Source: Lachnospiraceae bacterium
GTDB lineage: Bacteria; Bacillota; Clostridia; Lachnospirales; Lachnospiraceae
DNA: 52,229 nucleotides
Direction: 5' to 3'
Assembly: GCA_910574805.1 (NCBI GenBank)
Contig: CAJTCV010000025.1
Location: 1-52,229, forward strand
Shown: positions 8,103 to 18,127 of the stretch, piece by piece
Numbering within the stretch: position 1 is the first letter of the stretch
How the letters are laid out: every line of letters starts with the position of its first letter
Translations under genes and position numbers: made by a program
Notes under the pieces: generated by a model
What the model saw: only the letters and a program-made list of their open reading frames with translations
The model's database searches: none
Told to the model about the DNA's origin: nothing

Positions 8103-9002
8103 CTACAGATGATGAACGCTTTTTCTATACCGCTGTAATTCTTCCTCGCTGACAGTTCCTGTGATTTCATCGAGAAATGCCAGCAGCTTTTCTTTGTCTT
8201 TGGGCAGCTGTCCGTGAAACTGGTACGCATTGGAAGCTCCCATCGCCGCAAAGATGACGGGTATCTGCAAATGTTCAATGAGTGTCCGTACCTCTTTGTA
8301 TTTTTCGAGTTCGCTTTCCTCCTTCCAGTTTCCGCGCTGTATTTCAGCATAGAGTTCAGAATCGGGATAAATCGTAAGCATATTTGCTCCGATCAGCGTC
8401 GGTTGTGTCTGGCTGCATATGGCAGCCGTCAGTTTTGCCCCGATTTCTCCGCGGCCTGCGCCGGAAATGCCCACCAGGTAAAAGAAGCTGTAATGAATGC
8501 CTGCCGCGTCTAATCTCTGGCATTGCTCTATAATGTCCGCCGGGGTATATCCCTTGTTCATAAACCGCAGGGCCTCATCATCGCCTGTTTCTATCCCGAT
8601 GGTCAGGCCGTCATAGCCCAGATCCCGCAGCATGGCAAGCTCCTCATCGGTCTTTAAAGTTACATCTGTAACCCTTGCAAACGAGCCGATCGATTTGACG
8701 GACGGGAGATATTTGTGAATCAGTTCTGCAATCGCAGTTAATTTTCCATAAGACAACACAAAGGGATTGGCTCCCGTCAAAAATACCCGGCGGATACGCC
8801 CGCTGTTCCAACCACTTACTGCCCTTTTAACCTCCCGTAAATCATACTCAATATCCTCCAGAGGGGACATTCTGAACTTGAACGGCAAATCATGATACAA
8901 GGTACAAAATTTGCATTTATGATGCGTACAGCCTGCTGTTGCCTCTAATAAAAGCGATGACGCTTCATACGGCGGCCGCCAGACGGTTCCTGTGTAGTGC
9001 AT
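8103..9002 (-). CDS. Radical SAM protein (paralogue 2)
   Basis: This is a 299-residue paralogue of its downstream neighbour with the same layout: MHYTGTVWRPPYEAS, cluster motif AGCTHHKCKFCTLYH, FLTGANPFVLS, GYDGLTIGIETGDDEAL and NKGYTPADIIEQC. The ATG at 9002 follows AAAGGAGAGA. A longer frame to 9050 has no ribosome site. It is divergent from an HxlR regulator across a 150-base spacer with GTAC inverted repeats, which suggests that HxlR regulates the pair. Function is unknown. The retained divergence between the two copies suggests separate substrates. Confidence 0.9.
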   Translation of the reverse strand: MHYTGTVWRPPYEASSLLLEATAGCTHHKCKFCTLYHDLPFKFRMSPLEDIEYDLREVKRAVSGWNSGRIRRVFLTGANPFVLSYGKLTAIAELIHKYLPSVKSIGSFARVTDVTLKTDEELAMLRDLGYDGLTIGIETGDDEALRFMNKGYTPADIIEQCQRLDAAGIHYSFFYLVGISGAGRGEIGAKLTAAICSQTQPTLIGANMLTIYPDSELYAEIQRGNWKEESELEKYKEVRTLIEHLQIPVIFAAMGASNAYQFHGQLPKDKEKLLAFLDEITGTVSEEELQRYRKSVHHL

Positions 9003-9060
9003 AAATATCTCTCCTTTTCTGTGGTTTATACTGATTATATTCTTGTACAATGATTTTACA

Positions 9061-9100
9061 AGTACTGTACTTTTTTGCAGTACCTATATTAGAGAGGTAC
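9061..9100. promoter_or_regulatory. Candidate HxlR operators, GTAC inverted repeats
   Basis: AGTAC-T-GTACT (9061-9071) is a perfect inverted repeat. A second pair, GTACC at 9080-9084 and GGTAC at 9096-9100, has the same arm core. Both lie between the divergent radical SAM and HxlR genes, where HxlR-family regulators normally bind. Confidence 0.5.
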
Positions 9101-9152
9101 ATTGATTTTTGAAAAAAGCATGTTATACTGTTTCAGAAAGGAGTGGACAGAG

Positions 9153-9482
9153 ATGAAAAAGAGTACACTGGCGGTTGAACGCTGCAAGACCGTTTCTGCC
9201 ATACAGAAAATTCTGGGCGGTAAATGGAAAATTGAAATCATCTATTACATCGCCTTCAGGGACATACACCGTTTTGGGGAGCTTCGCAGGCAGATCGGCG
9301 ACATTACGGAATCAAGCCTGACAAAGCAGCTTCGGGAACTGGAAGCGGACGGCTTCATTACCCGTCATGATTACAAAGAAGTGCCTCCCCATGTGGAATA
9401 TCATCTCACTGACCTGGGAAAAAGCTTTATTCCCGTATTTGAACACATGAAACAGTGGGGAGAGGAAAACCTCGGCGTGTGA
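9153..9482 (+). CDS. HxlR-family transcriptional regulator
   Basis: This is a 109-residue winged-helix regulator of normal HxlR length. It shows the Cys near the N terminus (VERCKTVSAIQKILGGKWKIEII), the recognition helix region (GELRRQIGDITESSLTKQLRELE), and the wing (HDYKEVPPHVEYHLTDLGKSF). Several family members sense electrophiles through that Cys. The ATG at 9153 follows GAAAGGAG. It is divergent from the two radical SAM genes and probably regulates them and itself through the GTAC repeats. Confidence 0.9.
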   Translation: MKKSTLAVERCKTVSAIQKILGGKWKIEIIYYIAFRDIHRFGELRRQIGDITESSLTKQLRELEADGFITRHDYKEVPPHVEYHLTDLGKSFIPVFEHMKQWGEENLGV

Positions 9483-9538
9483 ATAAAACAGGATATTTGA
9501 TTGACAGCAGTGATATAAAAATTATGAATTTTCTCTTG

Positions 9539-9614
9539 ACACTACTGCAGTAGTGTTGACATGCCGACAAGAAAGGTGTAAAGTATAATCAATCACAAAC
9601 TACTGCAGTCTTGT
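9539..9614 (+). promoter_or_regulatory. BlaI-type operators and promoter
   Basis: A perfect 18-bp palindrome (ACACTACTGCAGTAGTGT, 9539-9556) and an imperfect second copy (ACTACTGCAGTCTTGT at 9599-9614) flank a promoter: TTGACA at 9556-9561 with TAAAGT 17 bases on. The paired-operator layout, with one site at the -35 and one downstream, is that of BlaI/MecI/CopY autoregulated promoters. Confidence 0.75.
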
Positions 9615-9630
9615 GGAAGGGAGGATAAAA

Positions 9631-9990
9631 TTGAATATAAAACTTTTCGATTCTGAATTGAAAGTAATGAATGTGCTTTGGACTGAGGGCGACACCACAG
9701 CAAAGCATATATCTGATGTTCTGAAAAAAGAAATTGGCTGGAACATGAACACCACCTACACATTGATAAAAAGATGTATCAAAAAAGGTGCGATTGAGCG
9801 TTCCGAACCTAATTTCATGTGCCATGCCCTTATTCCCAAGGAAGAAGTACAGGAAGCGGAAACAAATGAACTGATTGACAAGATTTATGACGGTTCCGTT
9901 GACAAACTGTTTGCAGCCCTGTTGGGCAGGAAAAAACTTTCCTCTGAACAGATTCAGAAGCTCAGGCAGATTGTGGAAGATTTGGAATGA
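9631..9990 (+). CDS. BlaI/MecI/CopY-family repressor
   Basis: This is a winged-helix repressor of about 119 residues. It shows FDSELKVMNVLWTEGDTTAKHIS, then NMNTTYTLIKRCIKKGAIERSE (recognition helix and wing), and a C-terminal helical dimerisation arm ending IQKLRQIVEDLE. The start is taken as TTG 9631, 7 bases after GGGAGGA. A GTG at 9613 would contain the ribosome site. It is followed after 10 bases by the BlaR1-like sensor protease, the standard BlaI-BlaR1 pair in which the protease inactivates the repressor. No beta-lactamase gene is adjacent, so the regulon must lie elsewhere or be the pair itself. Confidence 0.88.
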   Translation: MNIKLFDSELKVMNVLWTEGDTTAKHISDVLKKEIGWNMNTTYTLIKRCIKKGAIERSEPNFMCHALIPKEEVQEAETNELIDKIYDGSVDKLFAALLGRKKLSSEQIQKLRQIVEDLE

Positions 9991-10000
9991 GGTGGTGTAA

Positions 10001-12205
10001 ATGCATTTACTGCAAATGAGCTTTTCGGGGGCTGCGTTCATTACTGCGGTAGTGATTATCCGTGCAGTGGCAATCAATAAACTGCCGAAAAAGACATTTC
10101 TTGTTTTATGGGAACTGGTGATGTTAAGACTGCTGATCCCGTTTTCCATTCCGTCCATGTTCAGTATTTATACGTTGGTAACTCACAGCATATCTTCTGC
10201 AGCATTGCCGGAAGCAGAAACAGCTTACAGCGTTCCCGCTGTGCAGGGGCTCTTTGTTACAGTACAGGGAATGGAGCAGCCGCCAGTGGATGTTTCGCCA
10301 TCTGTTTCCATATGGTTTCTTGTATGGTGTGCAGGAGTCATACTTATCACATTGTTTTTCCTGATATCTTATCTGCGTTGCCTGATGGAATTTCGGACAG
10401 CTTTGCCCGTACACAACCATTATGTAGAAAAGTGGCTGGAGGAACGCCCATTGAAACGTCCAATTTTAGTCAGGCAGTCAGACAGGATTTTGGCCCCATT
10501 GACGTATGGTATTTTCCGCCCGGTTATTTTAATGCCGAAAAAAATGGACTGGAAAAATGAAAAACAACTGCAATATGTCCTTTCACATGAGTATGTGCAT
10601 ATCTGCCGCTGTGATACGGTCACAAAGTTGATTGCCACGCTTGCCCTTTGTATTCACTGGTTCAACCCTTTTGTGTGGATGATGTATCTTCTTTTTAACC
10701 GTGATATAGAACTGGCCTGTGATGAAAGCGTTGTACGGCAATTTGGAGAAAAATCAAAATCTGCCTATTCGCTGATGCTTATTAACATGGAAGAGGCGAA
10801 AAGCGGTCTGCTGCCATTTTGCAACAACTTTAGTAAAAATGCGATCGAAGAAAGGATTACAGCGGTTATGAAAATTAAAAAGACCTCACTGCCTGCAATT
10901 TGTATTGCTGCAATACTCATTGTTGGTGTAACTACTACTTTTGCGACTTCCGCAGCGGGCACCAACAGAGAAAAAAATACTGTTCATGACACAGATTTTT
11001 CCGATGAAGAATTTGATAAACTGCTTGCCTTACAATTTGACGGTTACGAAGATATGAGTGTTTCGGAATTTCAAAATAAAGTATGGGAATTAACAGACAC
11101 GGAAGAATATCATAATTTGTTGGAAAAATTCTCTCAAAATACTACTCTATATGAACAAAAGGACAGTAATGAGATTGCGTCTTTTCTGTTTTACACATTA
11201 GAACCCCTCACGGCTGAAAAGTGGCAGACACGGGATTTTGGAGGAGGCATGGCGACTGATTATCCCGGTGCTTCTGATAATGCCATGCTGGAATTTGTTT
11301 TTAGCCTTACCATTCAAAATGCGGATACCCTTACTGTCGGTGAGTACAGGGCCGCACGTTTGGGCGTTGCGAGCGGGTTACAAAATATCTTACAAGGCAA
11401 AACGAAAGAACAGTTGCAGAATGATTCCTTCATGCAGGAAGCAATTCATGCTGAAATCGAAAAACTGAATGAGCAATGGAATACAGATAAACTGCAGATT
11501 TCCGTGGAATATTCCTTCATGCCCCTTTCGGAATTGGACGGAGGAGAGGGTGAACAGGAAAATATACAGCAAGGACAGGAGCGCCGGGAATATCCTAATG
11601 GCACAGAGGAAGATTACCGTTCTTTATTGAATTTGAAAACAGCCGATTACCAAAGCAGGTCAGTTGCAGATTTTAACATGGATTTACTGGAATGGGCAAA
11701 TGAAGATTATGAACGAATGGAACGGATCAATGGTGATATTGCCTGTCAGGATTTTTCTGTAAATTTGAGCAGTGACGAACTTTCTTTTGTGGTATTGACC
11801 ACATGGCTTTCCGGAGTGGAAAATGGAAAATATGTACAAAGCAATTACACGGGACGGAAAGAGGAAGACCCCAGCCATAATCAGTATCTTCCGTCGAAAA
11901 CAGCGGAAGAAAACGGATACGGCGCATGGTGTGACTTGTTTTACCAGTTTTCCTGGCATATCGCTGACAAACAGACGCTTACGGTTGGAGAACGTGACGA
12001 TTGTATCAGCAATATGATGAACGAGATACAGGATTTTTGGAACAGAACAGATATGGAAGAAATGTTAAATATGACAGAAGATGATATTGTAAGCAAGCTG
12101 AAAGAAATTGCAGCAGAATACAGTAACGCCGACCTGACAATTACGATTCGTGGAGATTCTGTAGGTTTTGAAAAAATGGACGAACGAAACATGCAGGGAA
12201 TATAG
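10001..12205 (+). CDS. BlaR1-type M56 sensor metalloprotease, duplicated sensor domain
   Basis: This is a 734-residue integral membrane zinc protease. Membrane helices lie near residues 5-22, 32-52, 102-124 and 296-314. The cytoplasmic M56 domain has HEYVH at 196-200 and the third ligand in DIELACDESV (Glu237). The extracellular part (about 325-734) is not the penicillin-binding domain of BlaR1. It appears as two related halves, each with L(L/N)(A/L)L-(Q/K), SV-(E/D)FN-type helices and LTVGE(Y/R), at about 325-520 and 535-725. Such M56 proteins with novel ectodomains pair with BlaI repressors to sense other envelope signals. The ligand is unknown. Confidence 0.85.
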   Translation: MHLLQMSFSGAAFITAVVIIRAVAINKLPKKTFLVLWELVMLRLLIPFSIPSMFSIYTLVTHSISSAALPEAETAYSVPAVQGLFVTVQGMEQPPVDVSPSVSIWFLVWCAGVILITLFFLISYLRCLMEFRTALPVHNHYVEKWLEERPLKRPILVRQSDRILAPLTYGIFRPVILMPKKMDWKNEKQLQYVLSHEYVHICRCDTVTKLIATLALCIHWFNPFVWMMYLLFNRDIELACDESVVRQFGEKSKSAYSLMLINMEEAKSGLLPFCNNFSKNAIEERITAVMKIKKTSLPAICIAAILIVGVTTTFATSAAGTNREKNTVHDTDFSDEEFDKLLALQFDGYEDMSVSEFQNKVWELTDTEEYHNLLEKFSQNTTLYEQKDSNEIASFLFYTLEPLTAEKWQTRDFGGGMATDYPGASDNAMLEFVFSLTIQNADTLTVGEYRAARLGVASGLQNILQGKTKEQLQNDSFMQEAIHAEIEKLNEQWNTDKLQISVEYSFMPLSELDGGEGEQENIQQGQERREYPNGTEEDYRSLLNLKTADYQSRSVADFNMDLLEWANEDYERMERINGDIACQDFSVNLSSDELSFVVLTTWLSGVENGKYVQSNYTGRKEEDPSHNQYLPSKTAEENGYGAWCDLFYQFSWHIADKQTLTVGERDDCISNMMNEIQDFWNRTDMEEMLNMTEDDIVSKLKEIAAEYSNADLTITIRGDSVGFEKMDERNMQGI

Positions 12206-12305
12206 TCTGACGAAGCGGAGAAGGAATAAAAGTGATTTTGTCTGGCCGAAGTAAATTGTGAAACATGCACAAAAACAACCCTTCAATCTTATAAACATGT
12301 ACCAA

Positions 12306-12363
12306 TTGACGTGGGCATACGAATGTGGTAGGATTAAGAAAAGTTGTGAATACGTATTCACAA
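12306..12363 (+). promoter_or_regulatory. Promoter and LacI operator 1
   Basis: TTGACG (12306-12311), a 17-base spacer and TAGGAT (12329-12334) are followed at once by the perfect 20-bp palindrome TTGTGAATACGTATTCACAA (12344-12363), across the expected start of transcription. A LacI repressor bound there would block its own gene. Confidence 0.85.
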
Positions 12364-12376
12364 GCCGGAGGAAGTT

Positions 12377-13366
12377 ATGATTACGATGACAGAGATCGCA
12401 AGGCTGACCGGAGTATCGCAGCCAACCGTTTCCCGGGTACTGAACGGGAATCAGGCGGTCAATCCCAAGATCAGGGAGCGGGTGCTGGCGTGCGCCAGAG
12501 AACATGATTTTCAGCCCAATGTGATGGCCCAGAGTCTGGTGGGAAGCAAGACGCATCTGATTGGGGTGGTGCTGACGGACATTTCCAACTCCTTTTTTGC
12601 GGATCTGGTGAAATATCTGGAGCGGGAGGCGAGAGCGTCCGGTTACAGCCTGATTCTTTTCAATACGGATTATGATCCGGAGCATGAGAAGGAGAGCCTG
12701 GACGTGGTGCGGCGGTACCGGGTGGACGGTCTGGTGGCGGTGCCGGTGGATGAGAGGGCGGCTGGCTGGAGCGGGATGGTCCGGAAGCTGGATATTCCCA
12801 CTGTCGTGATCACGAAAAAGGTGGAAGGCATGGATTCGGTCTATGTCTCCCACGAGGAAGCCGGCGCCCAGGTGGGGAGGCATTTTCTGGAGGAAGGCTT
12901 TGAGGAATACATCTTTTTTGGAAATACGGAGGATGTGAAATATCAGGGCTTTGCAAAAGCACTGGAAAAGAAAGACCCGGAATTCCGGCGCCGGCTGACG
13001 GTCATTTCCAGCAAAAAAGAGCGGGAGATACGGGCGGCTCTGGAGCAGTATTACAGCAGGGAGAGGAAGCGAACGGGGATCTTCGCCTATAATGACCGAA
13101 GAGCCGTGCAGATGCTTGGGATCCTGCAGAGAATGGGCGTGAGGGTGCCCGAAGAGGCAGGTCTGGTGGGGTTCGACAACACCTACATGTGTGAATTTCT
13201 ATACCCGCGCCTGTCCAGTGTGGCTCAGCCCAATGAGGAGATGGCTTCCATCGCCATGGGAAGGCTCCTGTATAAGATCGCCCATCCGGAAGACAGCCGG
13301 ACAGAGGATCATCCCCTTCAGGCGAAGCTGGTGAAAAGGGACAGCTCGGTCCGGCAAAAGAAATGA
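12377..13366 (+). CDS. LacI-family repressor of the sucrose module
   Basis: This is a 329-residue LacI/GalR regulator. The N-terminal HTH is MTEIARLTGVSQPTVSRVLNG, with the hinge helix near PNVMAQSLVG. The periplasmic-binding-like core starts at LIGVVLTDISNSFFADLV and ends with GLVGFDNTYMCEFLYPRLSSV, a normal family C-terminal region. ATG 12377 has a GGAGG six bases upstream, and a second ATG at 12386 is possible. It is preceded by a perfect operator and followed by a second copy of it ahead of the GH32 gene, so it most likely represses itself and the sucrose hydrolase/PTS genes. The effector is probably a phosphorylated sugar, by analogy with ScrR. Confidence 0.92.
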   Translation: MITMTEIARLTGVSQPTVSRVLNGNQAVNPKIRERVLACAREHDFQPNVMAQSLVGSKTHLIGVVLTDISNSFFADLVKYLEREARASGYSLILFNTDYDPEHEKESLDVVRRYRVDGLVAVPVDERAAGWSGMVRKLDIPTVVITKKVEGMDSVYVSHEEAGAQVGRHFLEEGFEEYIFFGNTEDVKYQGFAKALEKKDPEFRRRLTVISSKKEREIRAALEQYYSRERKRTGIFAYNDRRAVQMLGILQRMGVRVPEEAGLVGFDNTYMCEFLYPRLSSVAQPNEEMASIAMGRLLYKIAHPEDSRTEDHPLQAKLVKRDSSVRQKK

Positions 13367-13387
13367 AAATAGCAGACAGAACATAAA

Positions 13388-13414
13388 AAGGATACCGTTA
13401 TGACGCGTATCCTT
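13388..13414 (+). terminator. Hairpin after the LacI gene
   Basis: An 8-bp stem (AAGGATAC at 13388-13395, GTATCCTT at 13407-13414) lies 22 bases behind the LacI stop. The T-run is poor, so termination may be partial. Confidence 0.45.
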
Positions 13415-13428
13415 CTGTAAGGTCTCTC

Positions 13429-13444
13429 GTGAATACGTATTCAC
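13429..13444. promoter_or_regulatory. LacI operator 2
   Basis: The perfect palindrome GTGAATACGTATTCAC shares all 16 bases with the core of operator 1. It lies about 270 bases upstream of the GH32 gene, suiting repression of the hydrolase-PTS transcript or looping with operator 1. Confidence 0.85.
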
Positions 13445-13700
13445 AAAACAGCGAAAGCCCGGACACAGGAAGGGCTGAAGCGGAACTTCAAAACCAGCAT
13501 CGGACCGGACAGAGCCCAGAAGGATTTTCTGGCATGAAAATGACAGAAAATTCTTCCAGACGCCGGGCACTGGGAGGGGAGATGCGGAACTAAAAAACAG
13601 CGAAAGCCCGGACAGAGCCCAGATTGATTTCAGGACACGGGACGTGGCCGGAAATTAATCTCCCCCCGGGCACTGGGAGGGCTGAAGCGGAACCTTAATA
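13445..13700 (+). repeat. Two imperfect copies of an intergenic element
   Basis: The gap before the GH32 gene is filled by two related units. Each begins ACAGCGAAAGCCCGGACA (13449 and 13598), contains CAGAGCCCAG, and ends with CGGGCACTGGGAGGG followed by GATGCGGAAC or GAAGCGGAAC. GCCCGG and CCGGGC within a unit can pair. Related GCGGAAC ends occur in other intergenic gaps of this window. No gene is seen here. The units may be a degenerate MITE-like element or a structured leader RNA of the sucrose operon. Confidence 0.5.
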
Positions 13701-13710
13701 GGAGAAAAAG

Positions 13711-15132
13711 ATGAACGCACTGCATACAGCATGGGAAAAACTGATCGAAGAAGAATCCCGGCGGCAGAAAGGGAGGACGGACCAGGATCTGTGGCGGCCC
13801 CGGCTCCATATCGCGCCGCCGGCGGGCTGGCTGAACGACCCCAACGGGCTGTGCCAGTATAAGGGGATATACCACGCATTTTATCAGCTGGCATATTTTC
13901 AGCCGGAAGGCGGGCTGAAATTCTGGGGACACTGTACCAGCCGGGATCTTCTGCACTGGGAATTTCAGGGGGTGCCCCTTTGTCCGGACCAGCCCTTTGA
14001 CTGCCACGGCGCCTATTCCGGCTCGGCTCTGATCGAGGAAGATCAGATGTATCTGTTTTACACCGGAAATGTGAAGCTTTTGGGAGAACATGATTATGTA
14101 AACACCGGCCGGGAGTCCAATACGGTTATGGCGGTAAGCCCGGACGGGATGCAGGTCGATACCAAGGAGCTTTTGATGACCAATGGGGACTATCCGGACG
14201 ATCTGACAAGGCATGTGCGGGACCCGAAGGTATGGAAACAGGACGGCCGGTATTATATGGTGCTGGGGGCCAGGACAAGGGAAGACGAGGGAACGGTGCT
14301 TCTCTTTTCCTCGGAAGATAAGAAGCGCTGGAACTATGTGCACCGGTTCCGGATGGAGAAGCCGTTCGGATATATGTGGGAATGCCCGGACCTGTACGTG
14401 CTGGACGGACATACGGTGCTGTCCATATCTCCCCAGGGTGTGGAGCAGGACGGCCTGAAGTTTGCCAACAAATACCAGAGCGGCACCTGTTTCCTTTCCG
14501 GAGATTTCCGGGAGACGAAGGCGCTGGGAGAATTTCGGGAACTGGACGGCGGATTTGATTTTTATGCGCCCCAGACCTTTCTGGCGGATGACGGACGAAG
14601 GATTCAGATCGGCTGGATGGGGATGCCGGATATGGAAAAGGTATACCGGAACCGGACCGTAGGCAGAGGATGGCAGAATATGCTGACGATCCCAAGAGAG
14701 CTGTCCGTCAGGGACGGAATTCTCTGTCAGAATCCGGTGCGGGAGCTGAAGGAATGGTGGAAGGAAGAGCGAAGGATCAAAGGCACTTATTCCGGCCCCC
14801 TGGAGCCCTGCTGCGAGCTGGAGCTTACGACGGAGGGCGGCGATGTGAAGGTGGTGCTGGCCGGGGGGCTTGTCCTTCGGTATGAGAAGGCGGAAGGCAT
14901 CTTCTGGATGGAATTTACAGACCCCCTCCTGGGCGGCGGAAGGGACATCCGGGGCAGACAGGTAGGAGCGCTCCAGGAGCTTCGGATCCTGGTGGATGTG
15001 TCCGGCGTGGAAGTGTTTTTAAATGGCGGGCAGGATGTGTTTTCCACGCGGTTTTACCCGGAAAAGGATCAGTATCATGTGGAAATAGAGGGCAGCAGAG
15101 TACAAGGTGTCTTAAGGTACTGCGAAGGCTGA
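13711..15132 (+). CDS. sacA: GH32 sucrose-6-phosphate hydrolase
   Basis: This is a 473-residue beta-fructofuranosidase. Catalytic signatures are WLNDPNG (nucleophile Asp43), FYTGN, the transition-state Asp in VRDP (170-172) and the acid/base Glu224 in WECPDL. A C-terminal beta-sandwich follows from about residue 355. There is no signal peptide, so it acts in the cytoplasm on phosphorylated sucrose delivered by the PTS encoded next to it. ATG 13711 follows AGGAG. The operator at 13429-13444 and the LacI gene upstream fit sucrose induction. A fructan or other beta-fructoside substrate cannot be excluded. Confidence 0.93.
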   Translation: MNALHTAWEKLIEEESRRQKGRTDQDLWRPRLHIAPPAGWLNDPNGLCQYKGIYHAFYQLAYFQPEGGLKFWGHCTSRDLLHWEFQGVPLCPDQPFDCHGAYSGSALIEEDQMYLFYTGNVKLLGEHDYVNTGRESNTVMAVSPDGMQVDTKELLMTNGDYPDDLTRHVRDPKVWKQDGRYYMVLGARTREDEGTVLLFSSEDKKRWNYVHRFRMEKPFGYMWECPDLYVLDGHTVLSISPQGVEQDGLKFANKYQSGTCFLSGDFRETKALGEFRELDGGFDFYAPQTFLADDGRRIQIGWMGMPDMEKVYRNRTVGRGWQNMLTIPRELSVRDGILCQNPVRELKEWWKEERRIKGTYSGPLEPCCELELTTEGGDVKVVLAGGLVLRYEKAEGIFWMEFTDPLLGGGRDIRGRQVGALQELRILVDVSGVEVFLNGGQDVFSTRFYPEKDQYHVEIEGSRVQGVLRYCEG

Positions 15133-15328
15133 TCCGGAAGGAAATATATGCCGGCGGTTCCGGCTTATATGATATAGAAAGTCAACAACCCTGATGCAGG
15201 CAATGAGGTAAGAACTTTGGGTCCGGTGCTGCAGATGGAAATTCAGGCAGGCCATTTTGGTGTAAAATGGCACAGGAGGCGGACTGCACGGGTCCGGTGT
15301 CTGTGAAGATCATTGTCCGGGGGAATAA

Positions 15329-17224
<1,896 letters not shown>

Positions 17225-17357
17225 CAGATGTGACCGGCAGGCGCAAACTTACGGCGGCAGCGCAGCAGACGGATCTTAAGTATTTCTTCATATATTTTAG
17301 AGGTTACTTAGAGACAGTTCTGGTAAAATCAGTGAAAAATCAGAAGAGGTGAAGTAT

Positions 17358-17912
17358 ATGAGGAACAGAGTAAGAAAAAGGATCCTGCTGTCGGGGCTTG
17401 TGTGCGTCCTGGGTCTTCTGGCCTGCGCCTGCGGAGGTACCGAAGAGGGACCCGGTGCAGGGGAGCCGGACGGGGAAGCGGTCTTTGTGGAAGAGCCCGG
17501 GGATGAGGATACCGACCCGGAGACGCCGGAAGAACCGGCGGGATCAGAGGACGGCGGGGAAGTGCCTTCCTCCGGCCAGTGGACGGACGGTGAGTATGAT
17601 CTGGAAGGAAATATCAAGGATCTGAAAGACGGACAGTTCACGCTGGTAGAGGTAGTTACCGAAGAGCTGGAGGACGGAACGCTCATGATCGGTTCCAGTG
17701 GGGAAGACGACTCGGAATTTGAGAAAACTTCGATTGCTTATGATGAAGATACGCGGTTCGCCATCCAGACGATCTACGACGGAGGGGACAGAAGCGAGAT
17801 GTCAGAGGCCACGGCAGCAGACCTGGAATCCGGCCAGCTGGTAAAGATTTGGGGGAGCGCTTCCGACGACGGATGGAAGGCGACGCAGATCTGTATTGTG
17901 AAAGTAGAATAA
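17358..17912 (+). CDS. Acidic secreted lipoprotein, function unknown
   Basis: This is a small lipoprotein of about 184 residues. A basic N terminus (MRNRVRKRILLSG) and hydrophobic core end in a lipobox-like LLACAC. A long Glu/Pro/Gly-rich linker (about 30-75) is followed by a compact domain of about 110 residues ending GWKATQICIVKVE. That domain is beta-rich in appearance, like small OB-type domains, but I cannot name the family. ATG 17358 is 8 bases behind AGAGG. The GTG at 17349 lies within that ribosome site. It follows the PTS gene by 133 bases and is ended by the hairpin at 17925-17976. No clear link to sucrose uptake is visible. Confidence 0.75.
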   Translation: MRNRVRKRILLSGLVCVLGLLACACGGTEEGPGAGEPDGEAVFVEEPGDEDTDPETPEEPAGSEDGGEVPSSGQWTDGEYDLEGNIKDLKDGQFTLVEVVTEELEDGTLMIGSSGEDDSEFEKTSIAYDEDTRFAIQTIYDGGDRSEMSEATAADLESGQLVKIWGSASDDGWKATQICIVKVE

Positions 17913-17924
17913 AAGACCTGGAAA

Positions 17925-17976
17925 AAAGCAGAAAATCCATCACACAATCCGTGATCAATTCTCTGCTTTGTTTGTA
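17925..17976 (+). terminator. Terminator after the lipoprotein gene
   Basis: AAAGCAGA (17925-17932) pairs with TCTGCTTT (17962-17969), with further pairing of GATTG/TGATC-type bases inside the loop, and a T-rich end (GTTTGT) follows. Confidence 0.55.
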
Positions 17977-17980
17977 AAAT

Positions 17981-18120
17981 GGGAACATTTATTCCCGCGA
18001 GCAATGAGCCAAGTGCCGTGCTTGCACGAGCATTTGGCGAATGCCGCGAGGGTCAATACCCCGCCCCTTGGGGCGTTTCAAATTCCATGCCCCGCTGCTT
18101 GCGGCGGGGTTATTGACTTT
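17981..18120. repeat. Palindromic extragenic element
   Basis: This is a dense set of inverted repeats. GTCAATACCCCGCC (18052-18065) pairs with GGCGGGG-T-TATTGAC (18103-18117), with a single bulge. Inside, GCCCC-TT-GGGGC (18063-18074) offers an alternative stem, and upstream GCCAA (18008-18012) pairs with TTGGC (18034-18038) around GTGC/GCAC. It ends 8 bases before the minus-strand toxin stop codon and could serve as that gene's transcript end. The look is that of a REP or MITE-like chromosomal repeat. Confidence 0.6.
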
Positions 18121-18127
18121 GAGAAAA

